Source of the DNA: Clytia hemisphaerica
Taxonomy: Eukaryota > Cnidaria > Hydrozoa > Leptothecata > Clytiidae
Direction: 5' to 3'
DNA length: 64,000 bases
Assembly (NCBI GenBank): GCA_902728285.1
Contig: CACVBU010000824.1
Span: 327,307 to 391,306 of the forward strand
In this document: positions 1-11,150 of the stretch, piece after piece
Layout: each line of letters opens with the position of its first letter
Numbering within the stretch: position 1 is the stretch's first letter
Program-made: the position numbers and the translations under genes
The notes under the pieces: generated by a model
Told to the model about the DNA's origin: nothing
The model's database searches: none
Seen by the model: the letters and a program-made list of their open reading frames with translations, nothing else

Positions 1-17
1 AGTTCCTCATTTCACAG

Positions 18-3000
18 GTATACTGTTTTTGCCCTGGGTTCAAGCGCCTACCCACAATTCTGTGCATTTGGACATGACGTCAATAATAAGATGAGATCTT
101 TGGGAGCAGAAGAAATTTACGGTATCGGAGAAGGTGATGAACTGAATGGACAAGAACAAAGCTTTTTGAATTGGCTAGATGAAAGCTACATGGTAAGCCG
201 GTGGTTTGTTCATTTTTCATTTGGAATATCTTATTGGCCCTTCCTTCACCTTTTATTTAGAACCTACCTGTGGTTTCTAACCCTTTCGAGAGTTGAAGAA
301 CAAGGAAATTTGAAACTGCCTTTCCAATCGTTCATTCATTCATCCTTTATCTTATCTCATTTTTATCTATAATAGCTTCCTTCATGTCTGAGTTTCTCCC
401 ATTCCCTCTCCGTAGGAATCGTGCAGCAGCTTTGATATCATTCCAACTTTCGATACTGATATGGCAGACGCCTACAACAACAATCTCCTGACTTCAGAAA
501 AAAAGGAAAATATCTTGATTGATGGCCGGCGGTCCCAATGGAGCGAATCGAAATTCCGAATCGTGCGCGCGGACACAGCGCGAAAACAAATCAAAAGCCT
601 TTGCGACCGTAAGTTTTAATCCTTCCATTTCATCTAATGATTGATCACTCTTGTTGTTAAGTATTTGAATTGTTTTTTATTGGTGAAATGTAGAGTTCCT
701 CAAGTTGTGTTTTTCTCTCGTCTTTAGAAATTTCTGAAACCAACCGCAAAAATGTGGTCCCATCAAAAGTGATCGATGTGGAAAACCTTCAAACACATCA
801 GTCAAGGTAGGACTTATAAACTATACTATAAACTGAATTTTCAATTCATGATATACATCACTGCAATATCTTCGACATATGTCTTCGACCTTTTGCCCAA
901 CAGCTCATTGGGTTTAAGTGACGTAAAATCAGTCAATACGTCACTTGCAACCAATCAGTTGTTGGGTCCGTGATGTAATTTTGGAAGACATTATAATGGT
1001 GCATTTTCATTAAGCATTTTTTTCTTATATTCAGCAATGTTCAAATTTTAAGCAGCTCCATTTACGCGTTATTGGCTTAGTCTGAATCACAGACCTCTAA
1101 AAAACCGCAAGTAGTATAGACTATGAGGAACACGATCCCGTTAGATGATGCCAGCAGCCTAATATTTGATCAATCTCTTTTCCAGGCGGAAAACGAATTT
1201 CATTCGGTTAAGCATCCAAGAGAACCACAAACAACTCCAGTACGACATCGGCGATTCTCTGGCAATCTTCCCCAAGAACGATCACAAGCTTGTGGAAAGA
1301 GTGTTGAAAAAATGCAGAAGCTCCTTTGACCCAGATGAACCAATCAAATTAGAGATAAACGCATATCATGAACGCAGTAAGTCTCAAATCTTTGTCCGTT
1401 AATTTGCGTCTTTTTGGAATGAAAAAGCTCGATTCTAGTTAGAATATTTGATGTATATTTGAAGACTCCGCACTCTGGAGTCAAGCTTTGAAGAGACCCA
1501 AAGAGGGAGGAAAGCCTCGACCCTACATGGGCTAAAAAAAGAGTACATATTTGAAGAAATTCATTGAGTTTCTGTCTAACTATCTTCTTTCAGTAGATAC
1601 GTGTGACAGAACAGGTGTATGCATTTCGTCTCTTCATTGGGAGTCGTCAGCACTGTTTTTGATTTCCCGACTTAAACCAAACTCTCTTTGGATAAAAAAC
1701 AAAGAAAAGCTTTCTTCTTATACCCCTTTGGAAATGTTAGTCAAACCTTTTCTATGAGTATCAAATGAGGACTCAGGATTATAGTTTAATTCTAACTTAT
1801 AGTTATAGTTATAGTTTCCTCTAAATCTGACCCCTTACGAATAAAGCTCAAAATGGTGAATATTATAGGATTATCTTCGCTCTTGTTATTTAATAGTTTA
1901 TGTATTCGAGATAAATTGAAGGAGACGGTATAAAGCAAAGTTGACATGTAGCCAAAATCGCCGTCCACTTTGCCCTACGACGGTAAAAACACCAAAATAC
2001 CGTCGTCTGTTTAGGTGAGCAATGGCGATATAGAGACGCACATCAATTCTCGACTTTGTTTTGCGTCGACTTCACTTACCGTCGCCCTCGATATCCTCCG
2101 ATAAATAAACTCGATATTTATTCACAGAGAACAGTATATGTGGTTGGGTGAACCATGACCGCATATCATCGCCCACGACTCTGGCTACCATCTTTGAAAG
2201 TTTACTGGATTTAAACACACCACCTACACAGTCTTTCCTCAGCTTGTTATGTTCAAAAGTAAGTTTCCATTGAAATCTTTTTGTTAAAGGTTTTGTTTTT
2301 AAATAAGAGTGATAACGTTTGCTTACTCGTCAATTTTCATTTACAAGCTTTTTCACATTGAATTGACACGACGGATGTGGAGCAAGATTGGTTAGAAAGA
2401 GGAAAAGAAAAACATTTTTTTGCTTATATAAGCATAATAACAATAGAAAGACACTGTCCTGATATGAAATATGTGTCTGATATAGAAAGGAAACACTTAT
2501 GTAAAAACAAAACCTTTAAATTGTGCCTTTGAAGCAAAGAGAGGGGGATGTTACTTAATTTTGACTCCACCTCAAGCATTTAACCTTTCCAGCGCGCAAC
2601 ATTTTTTTTGAAAAATGTGAAAAATTCCAACTTTTTTTTTTGAAATCCAAAATTTCAAATTGTCATAATCTACCTCCTCTATACCTTGAGAGTTAGAAAA
2701 TGGTTTTGGTACCATTGAAAAGGTATTTTTATACTCTTTCTAAAAGCATTTATACCCTTTAAATCAGAAGTGGTCAGGAGTTGGTATATTGGCTTATTTT
2801 GAACGAATATGAACGTCTTTTGAGAAGATTTGTTTCGAAGACTTTATTCCGAGGTATATTTGTGTACCTAGAGCCAGTCACACCACTTTTGATTTTACTG
2901 ATTGACACCTTTTGTGAGTACTATCATAAGAAAGTGAAGAAAAGAGACTGAGTTCGAGTTTTGGGTCGTCAATGAAACGAGGGAAAAAATATAGAGGATA

Positions 3001-6000
3001 TCCTAGATTATTTCCCCTTCATGAAACATAACATTTCGCTTTTCACAGGCAACACACCCCAGCGATATAGATGGTTTACAAAAACTTGTCGAGGTAAGTT
3101 TTATTTCGTTGAGTCTTATTTTTTGACTTTAGTACCCTATACTTTTCTTACCATACGCCAAACCCTTGTAGGTGCAAAGTTAACACCCGATCATAACAGT
3201 ATGGAAGAATTGAAGCAGTAATCTTGAATCTCCAAACTTGTTTCAGCAGCAAAACCATTCATGAAGTGTTCCTCCAACTTAGAGCTAGTCTTAGATAGTT
3301 ATTTATCTTATACTTCACTCTCCGTGATGCTAAATCTTATTACACGTTTTTTAATAAGAGCATCCAAAAAAACGTGTATTCTCTTTCAAGTAGAGCTATA
3401 TCAAAAAGTAGTCCAAACGGCTCTTTGCGAAATTGGCTTAAATGTGGTTTTGCAAATGGTTACAATTCAAGACCAATTTTATAATTTTTCTTTTGTTTTT
3501 CTCTCTTTTCACAGAATGAAATGGAATATAAACAATGGAGAAATTACAACTGTCCGACAATTGCAGATGTTTTGGACGAATTTTCGTCCGTACAAATATC
3601 TGCCACTTTTCTCATCACACAAATTCCTCTACTTAAACCTGTGAGTACCTGTCTCCTTATGAAGCATAGCATTTGTGAGTTCCAACGTGCTATAAATTCA
3701 GCCCGAAAGCTGTTATGATATGCAATTTCTATTTCAAATAAATTTTGGTTCCCTTTTAAATGAATAATGGAGAATCATGTCTGGGAAATCTCGTATAGTA
3801 GAATCTTTTTAGATAGTCTAACCATATGGCAAACGATAGCCTTGACCCAATAAGCATATAATATGGTATAATATCAGGGGTAGTCAAAGCCCATTTTTCA
3901 TAAAAAGATCTAGAATGCTAAGCCACTTCAGGCTGGACCCAAAAAATGGAGTTGCTTATAAGAATTTGTAATGTACTTATTTTATCCAGAGATATTATTC
4001 AATTTCATCATCACCACGATGTTATCCAAATGAGATCCATTTGACGGCTGCACTGCTCGATTACAAAACACAAGGTATGTATTATTGGTCAAAGTGGTTA
4101 TTCCTCATGGGGACTTTTGATATTACCTTTTTCTCCAGCACCCCCGACTGGCATACAACTTTGTTTCAATGTTCATCTAACGTTATGTGGACGTTGTAGG
4201 CATTATATAAACGTTAAAGCAACGTTGTGTTTCAGCAGCGTGGTGGCAGGGTGGTCAACCCCTCCTCCAAAGCGGCCGATTTTTATGGGGGGAGGCGCAA
4301 AAATACGCCTCTACTTACTAATTTCGGCACCCCTTTGCTTTTTTACACCTTTAAAAAATTAGCAGTTTTCAGCCTAAAAGAAAAATAATATCTATAAATT
4401 TTCGTGCTTGCATTGCTAGCGTCATGTTTACAATTATATTTCACTTTTAATACGGGGCGCCAAAGTCCATATTTTCTAAATTTGCCTTCCCAGTTTGCCC
4501 AAATTTTGCCACTGTACGTGATATCAGGTGTGTCAGCACGGTGAATAAACGGTAACATCTTCTCTTCAAATGTTATAGGAGGAGACGGAATGACTCGAAG
4601 AGGTGTTTGCACTTCATGGCTGAATAATTTGAAACCAAACGATATTGTTCCATGTTTTGTTAAAAAGTAAGTATCTTTAAGCACATACAGTTAGATGAAA
4701 TCGAAAAAAAGTCGTATCAGCTCATTTTTTAGTCGGTTGATTCCACCAGTACTAAAACATTGCACTTTCACATAAATCTTAAAGTGGTTGTCCAATTTTC
4801 GCTTAATTTTTCAAGAAAGTATTGACAATTAAACAATTTTTACACTCTTGTTTCAGATCAAACCGTTTGCGATTCCCCGAAACCAGTGACCCACTTATTC
4901 TGGTTGGCCCTGGGACTGGTATAGCGCCTTTCCGTGGTTTCTGGCAAGAACTCCTATACAAATCAAAACACCAACAAAATGGGACTAAATTACCGGAAGT
5001 TGTTTTATACACAGGATGTCGGAGTCCACAAGAAGATTTCCTGTTTCAAGAGGAAATACAGAGATGCCATGAGAGTGGCGTGTTAAATAAAGTGCATTGC
5101 GCATTCTCAAGAGTTCGTGGGAAGGCAAAGGTATGTATAGCGAGTACCTCACCAAAACTTGATTTTTCATTCCGCTTCTTAGTGAGTTCCACTTTGATGA
5201 TTTTCGAAAAATAGAAGCCTTTCAAGTGCTTTGACGCAAATTCGATATTTTCGCTACTGTTAGGAGCTTCGAAAGTTTAAAGTGACGTCAAAAAATCGAA
5301 TGTTTGGAGCCCGAAAACCCTTGGCTTAAAACATTCGAAAAAGTCGCAAAGTGGAATAGACATTACTGCTTAGAGAAAAAACCGTGACGTCTAGTATAGG
5401 CTATAAGTTATGTACTAAACTTTCTGAGAAGGCAGACATTAACATAGTCGCCTACGACTCACGCTAAAACTAACGCTCGCCTTACGCTCGCAACGTTCGC
5501 TAAGCAAAGTATTTAAAGGTTATCCCTAACTATACTCGTGGTTCATTATTATTATCCCGCTCAATCCTCCGATTTGTGAGTACGAAAAGACGATTGTCCT
5601 ACAGTTAAGTCAGTCGCTAAAAAAAATAAAACTCAATTATACAAGGGGGTGCAACATTTTTGCAACATATTTATGACACTGTAATTATCTATCCCGAAAT
5701 TAACCCACCTATTCTTTTCTTCAAAAAGCTGATTCGCGAAATTGAACCTCGTGAAAATTAAAATCCTATCAAAGTATACATTCTGATGGAGGAGGAGGAG
5801 GTGAACCTTCCCTTAGCACAGGGAATAGGCCCTAACTTAACTTAGGGTTCACAGCGCTATGACAAATAAAAAGTATAGTAAAAAAAAACGAAAACATTAA
5901 GTGCAAATGATAAACTAAATATAACTATCAATAACATTTTTCCATTCCACACGATTCAAAGCTTTCCCATACCACTCACATTTCAATATACCAACTTTAT

Positions 6001-9000
6001 TCAAACTTTTGTAAACTCCACGCCCATACGTGAATTCAGGGGCCCCGCGTGGGCGCCTTTCGCTAACCCAGCATGTCAGCATCTTACGGGGCAAACGATC
6101 AGAGGGCATTCGGGTTACGTGCCCTAACCAGCGTAGTTGGCGACGTGTAACATATACATCAATAGAGAGCAAACCAGTGCGCTCAAGCAATTCAGCCGTC
6201 GAAATTCGGTGGGATCTCACATGATTTAAGTTAACACGGCATATGGTGCGGACACAACGAGCATGAAAAACTCTCAACTTTCTATAAACAATTTCAGTAA
6301 GGCACCAGTGCTCAGAGCCATATAACAAAATCGCCAGAACAATGCCTTCGTAGACAGATTTTTTTGCTGCGAACGAAACATTAGTAGAACGGAATAAACA
6401 ATTTCTCAAAGCTCCAAACGCACTGCTGGCTGCTTTTATTCTCGACTCGACGTCAAGGGTATCTTTACAATCACGCGATAGGATTGACCCCAGGTAACAA
6501 AAACGATCGACGATCGGCATATGGGATGCATCATCGATTTTGACATTACCAAGATTCGTATTATCGAAAGACAGGGGATCGGTATAGGTTTGGTTCGGGG
6601 CAGAAACAAACAAAATTTCAGATTTAGAGCTTTTCTCTTCGCTACCAACATGGATTTCTAGACCGAATCTTAGAAAATGCTTGACTAGTGGTGGAAGGTA
6701 GGTTTCGACAGAGCTTCTTGATGTGAATAGAACTCCGGTATCGTCAGCATACTCAGAGTCCGGTAACGAAAACTGTTCACATTTTTTAGTTGAAGGTCGT
6801 CTACCGGTTAGGATATCGTCAAACTTGGTGTGAAAGATACAGACTTCTCGTGTGTGAGTGGTTCTCCAAGATATCATTACAGCAGCAAGGTAGAAAATGA
6901 AAAGGAGTGGACCCAGTATATCACCCTGTTTGACACCAATTATACTTTCGATCCTTTTAGTGATGTCATTTACAACAAACTTAACTTCCACATTTGCGTG
7001 AATTGATTTAAGCAGACGTACAAGTTTATCAGGGACACCAAAAATATATAACACTTCCCAGAGAAGCTCGCGCGGTACTCGATCAAAGGCTTTGACCAGG
7101 TCGAGAAATAATATCCAAGTCTCTTGGCCATGTTCCCTGCGCTTTTTCATTGCCATTTTTACTGTGAAGATCCCGTCAACACATCCACGCCCAGGACGAA
7201 AGCCGCACTGGGGTTCATGGTCAAGGGTTTCTACAATTGGGCTGAGTCTATTAAGAAGGATGATAGCGATAATCTTGTAGGCAGATTCCAACAACATGAT
7301 CCCTCTGTAATTTCCCGGTAGGCTTAGGTCTCCTTTCTTTGGTAGAATCTTGAGAAGACCAGTTTCCCATTCAGAAGGGGGGGTTTTCAGAGTCCCAAAA
7401 ATTACGAACAATAGTTCTTAAAAAGGTAAAGGTAGATTCATTCTCCGAGAGTGCTTTCCATACTTGGGGAGTGATTCCAGAGTCACCAGGTGCTCGTTCC
7501 TTGAGGTTGCGAACGGCTTTCCGAATTTCTTCATCATCCGGACGATGATCAATACCATTAACAGTCTCTTTGCGATCAAGAGAATTCAAAACGGAAGCAT
7601 CAAATACGGGCGTTCTGCTATACAATTGTTGAAAATGATCACGGAAGACAGTAGCATTTTCTTCCGGTGATGTGCATATAGTGCCGTTTGGCTTTCTCAT
7701 TGAGCGTTCATTACTGTTTTTAACTTTTGTTAGACCAGATCTGATTTTATTCACTGTATCCCAAAATCGTTTTGTACCTGCTTTCGGGACACGGTTTAGT
7801 TCGTTGCATTGGGCTTGGATCCATTCGTTTTTGGCTTTCGATACTGCCTTCTTTAGACGTTTACGGACGGTTTGTATTTCTTAACGGTAGATCGAAGCGG
7901 ACGGTCAATTTTTCTCATCAAAGCTTTGTTACGTTCATCAATTAAAGGTAACAGTTTATCTTGGGAGGCTTGGAACCAGCCCGGTGAAGGTTTTCTAGCT
8001 CGGGGCAAGAGTTCATGAGAAGTTTTTATAATTGCTTCAGCAACCCTACTGTAGGTACTATTTTGAAGTTTGTTGTCATTGTCGTAAAGGGACTTGACTC
8101 TCAGACAAAAATTGTTCCTTTCATCTGGTATTTTCAATCTAGAATAATCTAATTGGACAAGTCTTTGTCTTGGTACAGATTTCTTTTTCAGGCGAATAAT
8201 GAAACGTAGCTTACATTTGATTGCTATGTGATCAGAGTCAATTAGAGGTTCAGTAACACCAGCATCCATCACAAATTTGAAATTTTCTTTCCGAACAATG
8301 AAGTGATCGATTTGGTGTTTCAGCTTTGAGCGAGGATGCGTCCAAGTTGCATAACTATTCTTACGGAAACAAGTGGTAGCTGCGAGTAGGTTGTTTATAG
8401 CAAGATATGACGAAAATCGTCTTCCAGAGTCATTGACATGCTCTATACCGAATTTTCCGATGGGGTAGCCTTCGTTCAACTGAGCGTTACATCCCATGCT
8501 AGAGTTTGTATCACTGCCGATTACCAAAATGTCTTTAGGTTTCTTTTTCGAAATGCAATCATCAAGTCCATCGAAGAAATTCTCCCATTCAATATCTGAA
8601 GCCACCCCAATAGGTGCATAACTTGAGATAACAAAAACGCCTACATCGTTAGCATGTCTATCAGTTAACAAAAGTCTTACTGCGATAACTCTGGAGCTGA
8701 TACGATGGATCTCACATCCAGCTGCTTTCCAGCAATCAACAGCTTTTGTGGAAAGAACGATACCGACACCTTCGGAACCTCTGTTGTTAAGCTGCCGCTC
8801 CTTTCCGGAAAGTATAAGTTTATAATTGTTACAATCGATAGCCTCTTTTCCAGTTCTCCAGGTTTCCTGTAGACAGGCAACGAAAATGTTTCTATTTTTG
8901 ATATTTTTGAGTGATAGGGTTAGTTCCTCAACACGATCATTTGATTTCAAACCACGTACATTTTGGGATATCATTTGCACAACATTTGTTTTCGCTTTTT

Positions 9001-10260
9001 GTATTCGATGAATTGGCACAGGCGTTCGCGACACGCCTGGGTCAGGAGCTTGTTGGTTCGCCATTGCCATTGCGGAAGAACTGGGGTTCTTGCTGACAAA
9101 TGACCTCTATAGACAAACCACTCCAGAATACATCACACCATCATCTTGATCTTTGTGGGTGTGGTGGTACCGCTCTTAGTGCGTCGGATTCCCACCACAC
9201 CCTTTCTATTAGTTTATCTGGAATAACAATGACCGAAGCCTTATTCACTAATTCTTAATGGAGTGAATTTTTTTATCTGATGACCTTAGAGTAAATAAAC
9301 TTCTTGTTTGCCCTTTAGAAATTTAAAATATTTTTTTCTGGTCCTTAGATTTACGTTCAACATTTGATAAAGCAGAACGCACGAGAGATGTACGATTTAC
9401 TGTGCAAAAGAAACGGTCATCTCTTTGTGTGCGGTGGCATTGAGATGGCGAAAGATGTGAAAGAAAGTATCGTCGAAATTATCCAAGAATGTTCAAAGAT
9501 TGATTATTTTGATGCACTGGAAGCTACTGAAAATCTGAAGGTAAGAACTTTATATCGAAATTTATTTCACATTATAAATACTATAAAAATGTTATAGCTC
9601 AAACATTAAGATCTATGAAGTACGTCAATAAAACATTTAATTAACGTAACCGTATAACCGTTGTTAATTTGACCCCTTGCCAGGTCGTGCCAAAGACTTC
9701 GTAAAATGATCCTGATTACTCTCGACCAAATAATTCAGCTAGAGAGAGAGATCAGGGGTGAATAGTAAAACACAATCTCAAAAATTATTCATTTAATAGT
9801 GAAAGTAGAGAGTACCACTTAAGAGAAAAAGAATTTCCTTCGAACTAGATAAAGATTCGAATAGTCGAGGATTACTTTATTCAGTTAATTTATTATCATA
9901 ACGTAACTAAGTCCATTCGGGGAAATGTCCATTCGTGGAAACGCCTGCCAGGGAAATGTTCGGTAATTCTTAATGGTTTGAGAACAATACCTCCTTTTTT
10001 AGAACAAGAGATTCTAGACACAATCTAAGGTTTGACACCCTGGTTTTTAGACCAAAGGAGCCAACGTGAATTCATATACAACTTTTTTTATACAGGTCAG
10101 CGGTCATTATCATGAGGAAGTATTTGGAACACATAATATCTTCACAAGAGATTTCAATAAACCTATGTACAGCAGGCGGCGCTCGATGCATCCGGGCGGC
10201 CGATCATCGACCGTCTTTAATCCGTGGAGTAATGAATCAAAGTTGACGTCATCACTCTAG
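18..10260 (+). CDS. NOS: Nitric oxide synthase, C-terminal reductase half (5' end outside window)
   Basis: Nitric oxide synthase makes NO and citrulline from arginine; this part moves electrons from NADPH through FAD and FMN to the haem domain, which would lie upstream of the window. Exons read: 18-192, 416-608, 728-806, 1186-1376, 3049-3093, about 3133-3167 (weak), 3515-3640, 3990-4074, 4579-4666, 4857-5130, 9349-9540, 10096-10260, with matching splice phases except around the weak exon. Exon 1 has the flavodoxin end (FALGSSAYPQFCAFG, GEGDELNGQE). Exon 8 of this list has the FAD motif RYYSISSSP, then GVCTSWLN. Exon 10 has the NADPH motif VGPGTGIAPFRGFW and CRSPQEDFLFQEE. Exon 11 has GHLFVCGG, and the last exon has GHYHEEVFG. 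About 30 residues expected between TIRQTL (3167) and NEMEYKQW (3515) were not found. A LINE lies antisense in the 4.2-kb intron 5131-9348. NOS rather than cytochrome P450 reductase because of the GHYHEEVFG tail and the overall order of motifs. Confidence 0.93.
880..990. mobile_element. Foldback MITE in NOS intron
   Basis: Two arms, about 896-925 and 937-966, are inverted copies built around CCCAACAGCTCATTGG and CCAATCAGTTGTTGGG, bounded by TGTCTTC and GGAAGACA. A second copy lies at 48338-48423, so it is a dispersed element and not a chance hairpin. Confidence 0.75.
1796..1817. repeat. Short tandem repeat (TTATAG)n
   Basis: About four copies of a six-base unit in the large NOS intron 1377-3048. 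The rest of that intron shows no coding exon; it contains the repeats listed separately. Confidence 0.8.
1965..2100. repeat. Phrase-repeat island (ACCGTCG)
   Basis: The phrase CCGTCG or its complement CGACGG recurs at irregular spacing (GCCGTCC, GACGGTAAA, ACCGTCGTC, TTACCGTCGCC). I could not define terminal repeats. It lies in the NOS intron. Confidence 0.5.
2278..2525. repeat. Dispersed repeat, copy 1 of 2
   Basis: Shares long stretches with 55045-55405, including GGTTTTGTTTTTAA, TTGAATTGACACG, GAGCAAGATTGG, GACACTGTCCTGATATGAAA and ACACTTATGTAAAA. The second copy carries an extra 108-bp inverted-repeat insertion that is absent here, so this copy serves as the empty site. Confidence 0.8.
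4149..4236. mobile_element. AACGTT palindromic MITE, copy 1 (diverged)
   Basis: About 90-bp near-palindrome with recurring AACGTT. Core ACGTTATGTGGACGTTGT matches the cores of six other copies in the window. It lies in a NOS intron. Confidence 0.8.
5915..7411 (-). pseudogene. LINE ORF, reverse transcriptase part (498 codons)
   Basis: Reverse transcriptase of the LINE. Motifs in order: GNYRGIMLLESAYKI, CGFRPGRGC, FLDLVKAFDRVP with the first catalytic Asp, GVKQGDILGPLLF, then YADDTGVLF with the catalytic Asp pair, and FCYLGSIL. The C-terminal segment LLYGSEHWCLT and RQLRWLGHVTRMP is typical of many animal LINEs. All catalytic residues remain. It is separated from the endonuclease only by the two frame breaks. 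Confidence 0.9.
7371..7880 (-). pseudogene. LINE linker segment in shifted frame
   Basis: This connects the endonuclease and the reverse transcriptase in the second minus-strand frame. The readable stretch begins near 7880, runs through the Met at 7754, and carries linker features seen before RT domains in LINEs (ALSENES, RAPGDSGITPQVWKAL). It ends where the first frame takes over again at a run of seven or more G on the plus strand. A single-base gain or loss in that homopolymer would explain the break. Confidence 0.8.
7853..9070 (-). pseudogene. LINE ORF, endonuclease part (405 codons before frame break)
   Basis: Cuts the target DNA in LINE retrotransposition. AP-endonuclease family motifs appear in order: QNVRGLKS, then LQETW with the catalytic Glu, SSYAPI, IGSDTNSSMG, and near the end SDHIAIKC with the catalytic Asp-His pair. 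All key residues are present, so the domain is intact. The frame stops at 7853, but linker sequence continues in another frame from about 7880, which points to a small indel and not a natural end. The start at 9070 is the first in-frame Met; upstream sequence has no domain. Confidence 0.85.
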
Positions 10261-10324
10261 TGTTACAATGAAAGTCATAATATTTGGGAATCTCATGTAA
10301 AATCTCAAAACTATTTCAATATAA

Positions 10325-10439
10325 TACAATAATGACCGGTTAGTGAGGGCTATACTGAGAAATATTGCCCGAGGTCAAGTAAAGACCGAGCTTTCGAGTT
10401 TGTTGTGTTGACCGAGGGTGATATTTCACAGTACAGCCC
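10325..10439. mobile_element. TACAATAATGACCGG foldback MITE, copy 1 (3' end lost)
   Basis: Matches 37838-37974 over its first 115 bp (TACAATAATGACCGGTTAGT, AATATTGCCCGAGGTCAAGT). The 3' terminal repeat is missing: at CAGCCCA the sequence passes directly into another element. Confidence 0.8.
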
Positions 10440-10640
10440 AGAATTCCATAGAGAGATGCAAAAATCTGTCAAAAATAACTGGAATTCCACGGGGTAGCTT
10501 ATTAAATCCTACTAAAATTCAGAATTCCAGAGAGGGGTAAACCTGAAATTGCCTGGAATTCCAGGGGATTACAGCATTTCCAGCCATAGAGTGATGGACC
10601 ACCTCAACAGGGGGTATGCGGTTTTTTCTAGAAAAGCCCA
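10440..10640. mobile_element. GGGCTTTTCCAG-family element, 5'-truncated
   Basis: Closely matches 31164-31370: repeated AATTCCA(C/G)GGGG phrases, then CCTCAACAGGGGGTA and the end TTTTTTCTAGAAAAGCCCA. The 5' terminal repeat is absent. It abuts the truncated foldback element at about 10439. Confidence 0.8.
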
Positions 10641-10735
10641 GTTTTCGCCCGAACTTTGAATCTTGAAAATGTTAAAATACCCAAAATTATCAATTTATTT
10701 TGAACTTAATTCTCCATTTGGTTGATTTAACGCTC

Positions 10736-10832
10736 CCAGCTCGCACACAACGTTGTTTCAACGTTCGTTTAACGTTATATGGACGTTGTGAACGTTAGAT
10801 AAACGTTGAAACAACGTTGTGTGACAGGTGGG
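10736..10832. mobile_element. AACGTT palindromic MITE, copy 2
   Basis: Near-perfect palindrome: CACACAACGTTGTTTCAACG at one end, CGTTGAAACAACGTTGTGTG at the other, core ATATGGACGTTGTG. It lies between NOS and the ShKT gene. Confidence 0.9.
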
Positions 10833-11150
10833 CTTGGGATGAGTTTAAAAGAAAGAGGGAGTTATTAAATTAAATATCCAGAAGCGTGGTGGTTGTGTCA
10901 AATCCCCCTGAAGTTGATCTTACCCTTTTTAGCAGTTAACCAATTTTAGAATACTATAGGTTATTTCATTTAACAACGTGTATTATATTATAGCATTATA
11001 AAAATAGTTTAATAGTATTTAAGTTTTGTACTAAATTTATATTTTACCGAACGCACAGACACTTTCGCGAAAATATTAAAACATCAAAATACATATATGA
11101 CGCCATGGTTCAATACAACGCCTTTTAACCCTTCAAAAATTCCTTTTCAT

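Larger units (their letters stand above)
5780..9210 (-). mobile_element. APE-type non-LTR retrotransposon (LINE), probably RTE-like, antisense in NOS intron
   Basis: A nearly full-length LINE on the minus strand: apurinic endonuclease, linker, reverse transcriptase, then a short 3' region of about 130 bp ending near a CTCCTCCTCCTCC run. There is no separate gag-like ORF, and the 3' UTR is short; both fit RTE-type elements, but I cannot place the clade without a tree. The coding frame changes twice (near 7880 and at the G run 7376-7384), so this copy looks recently dead. Boundaries are approximate: no clear target duplication was found. A GGGTGTGGTGG / CCACCACACCC hairpin at 9154-9205 may belong to its 5' UTR. 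Confidence 0.9.

Noticed and set aside
3261-3644. 127-codon plus-strand ORF overlapping a NOS exon
   Set aside because: It is in a different frame from the NOS exon 3515-3640 and shows no similarity to any part of NOS.
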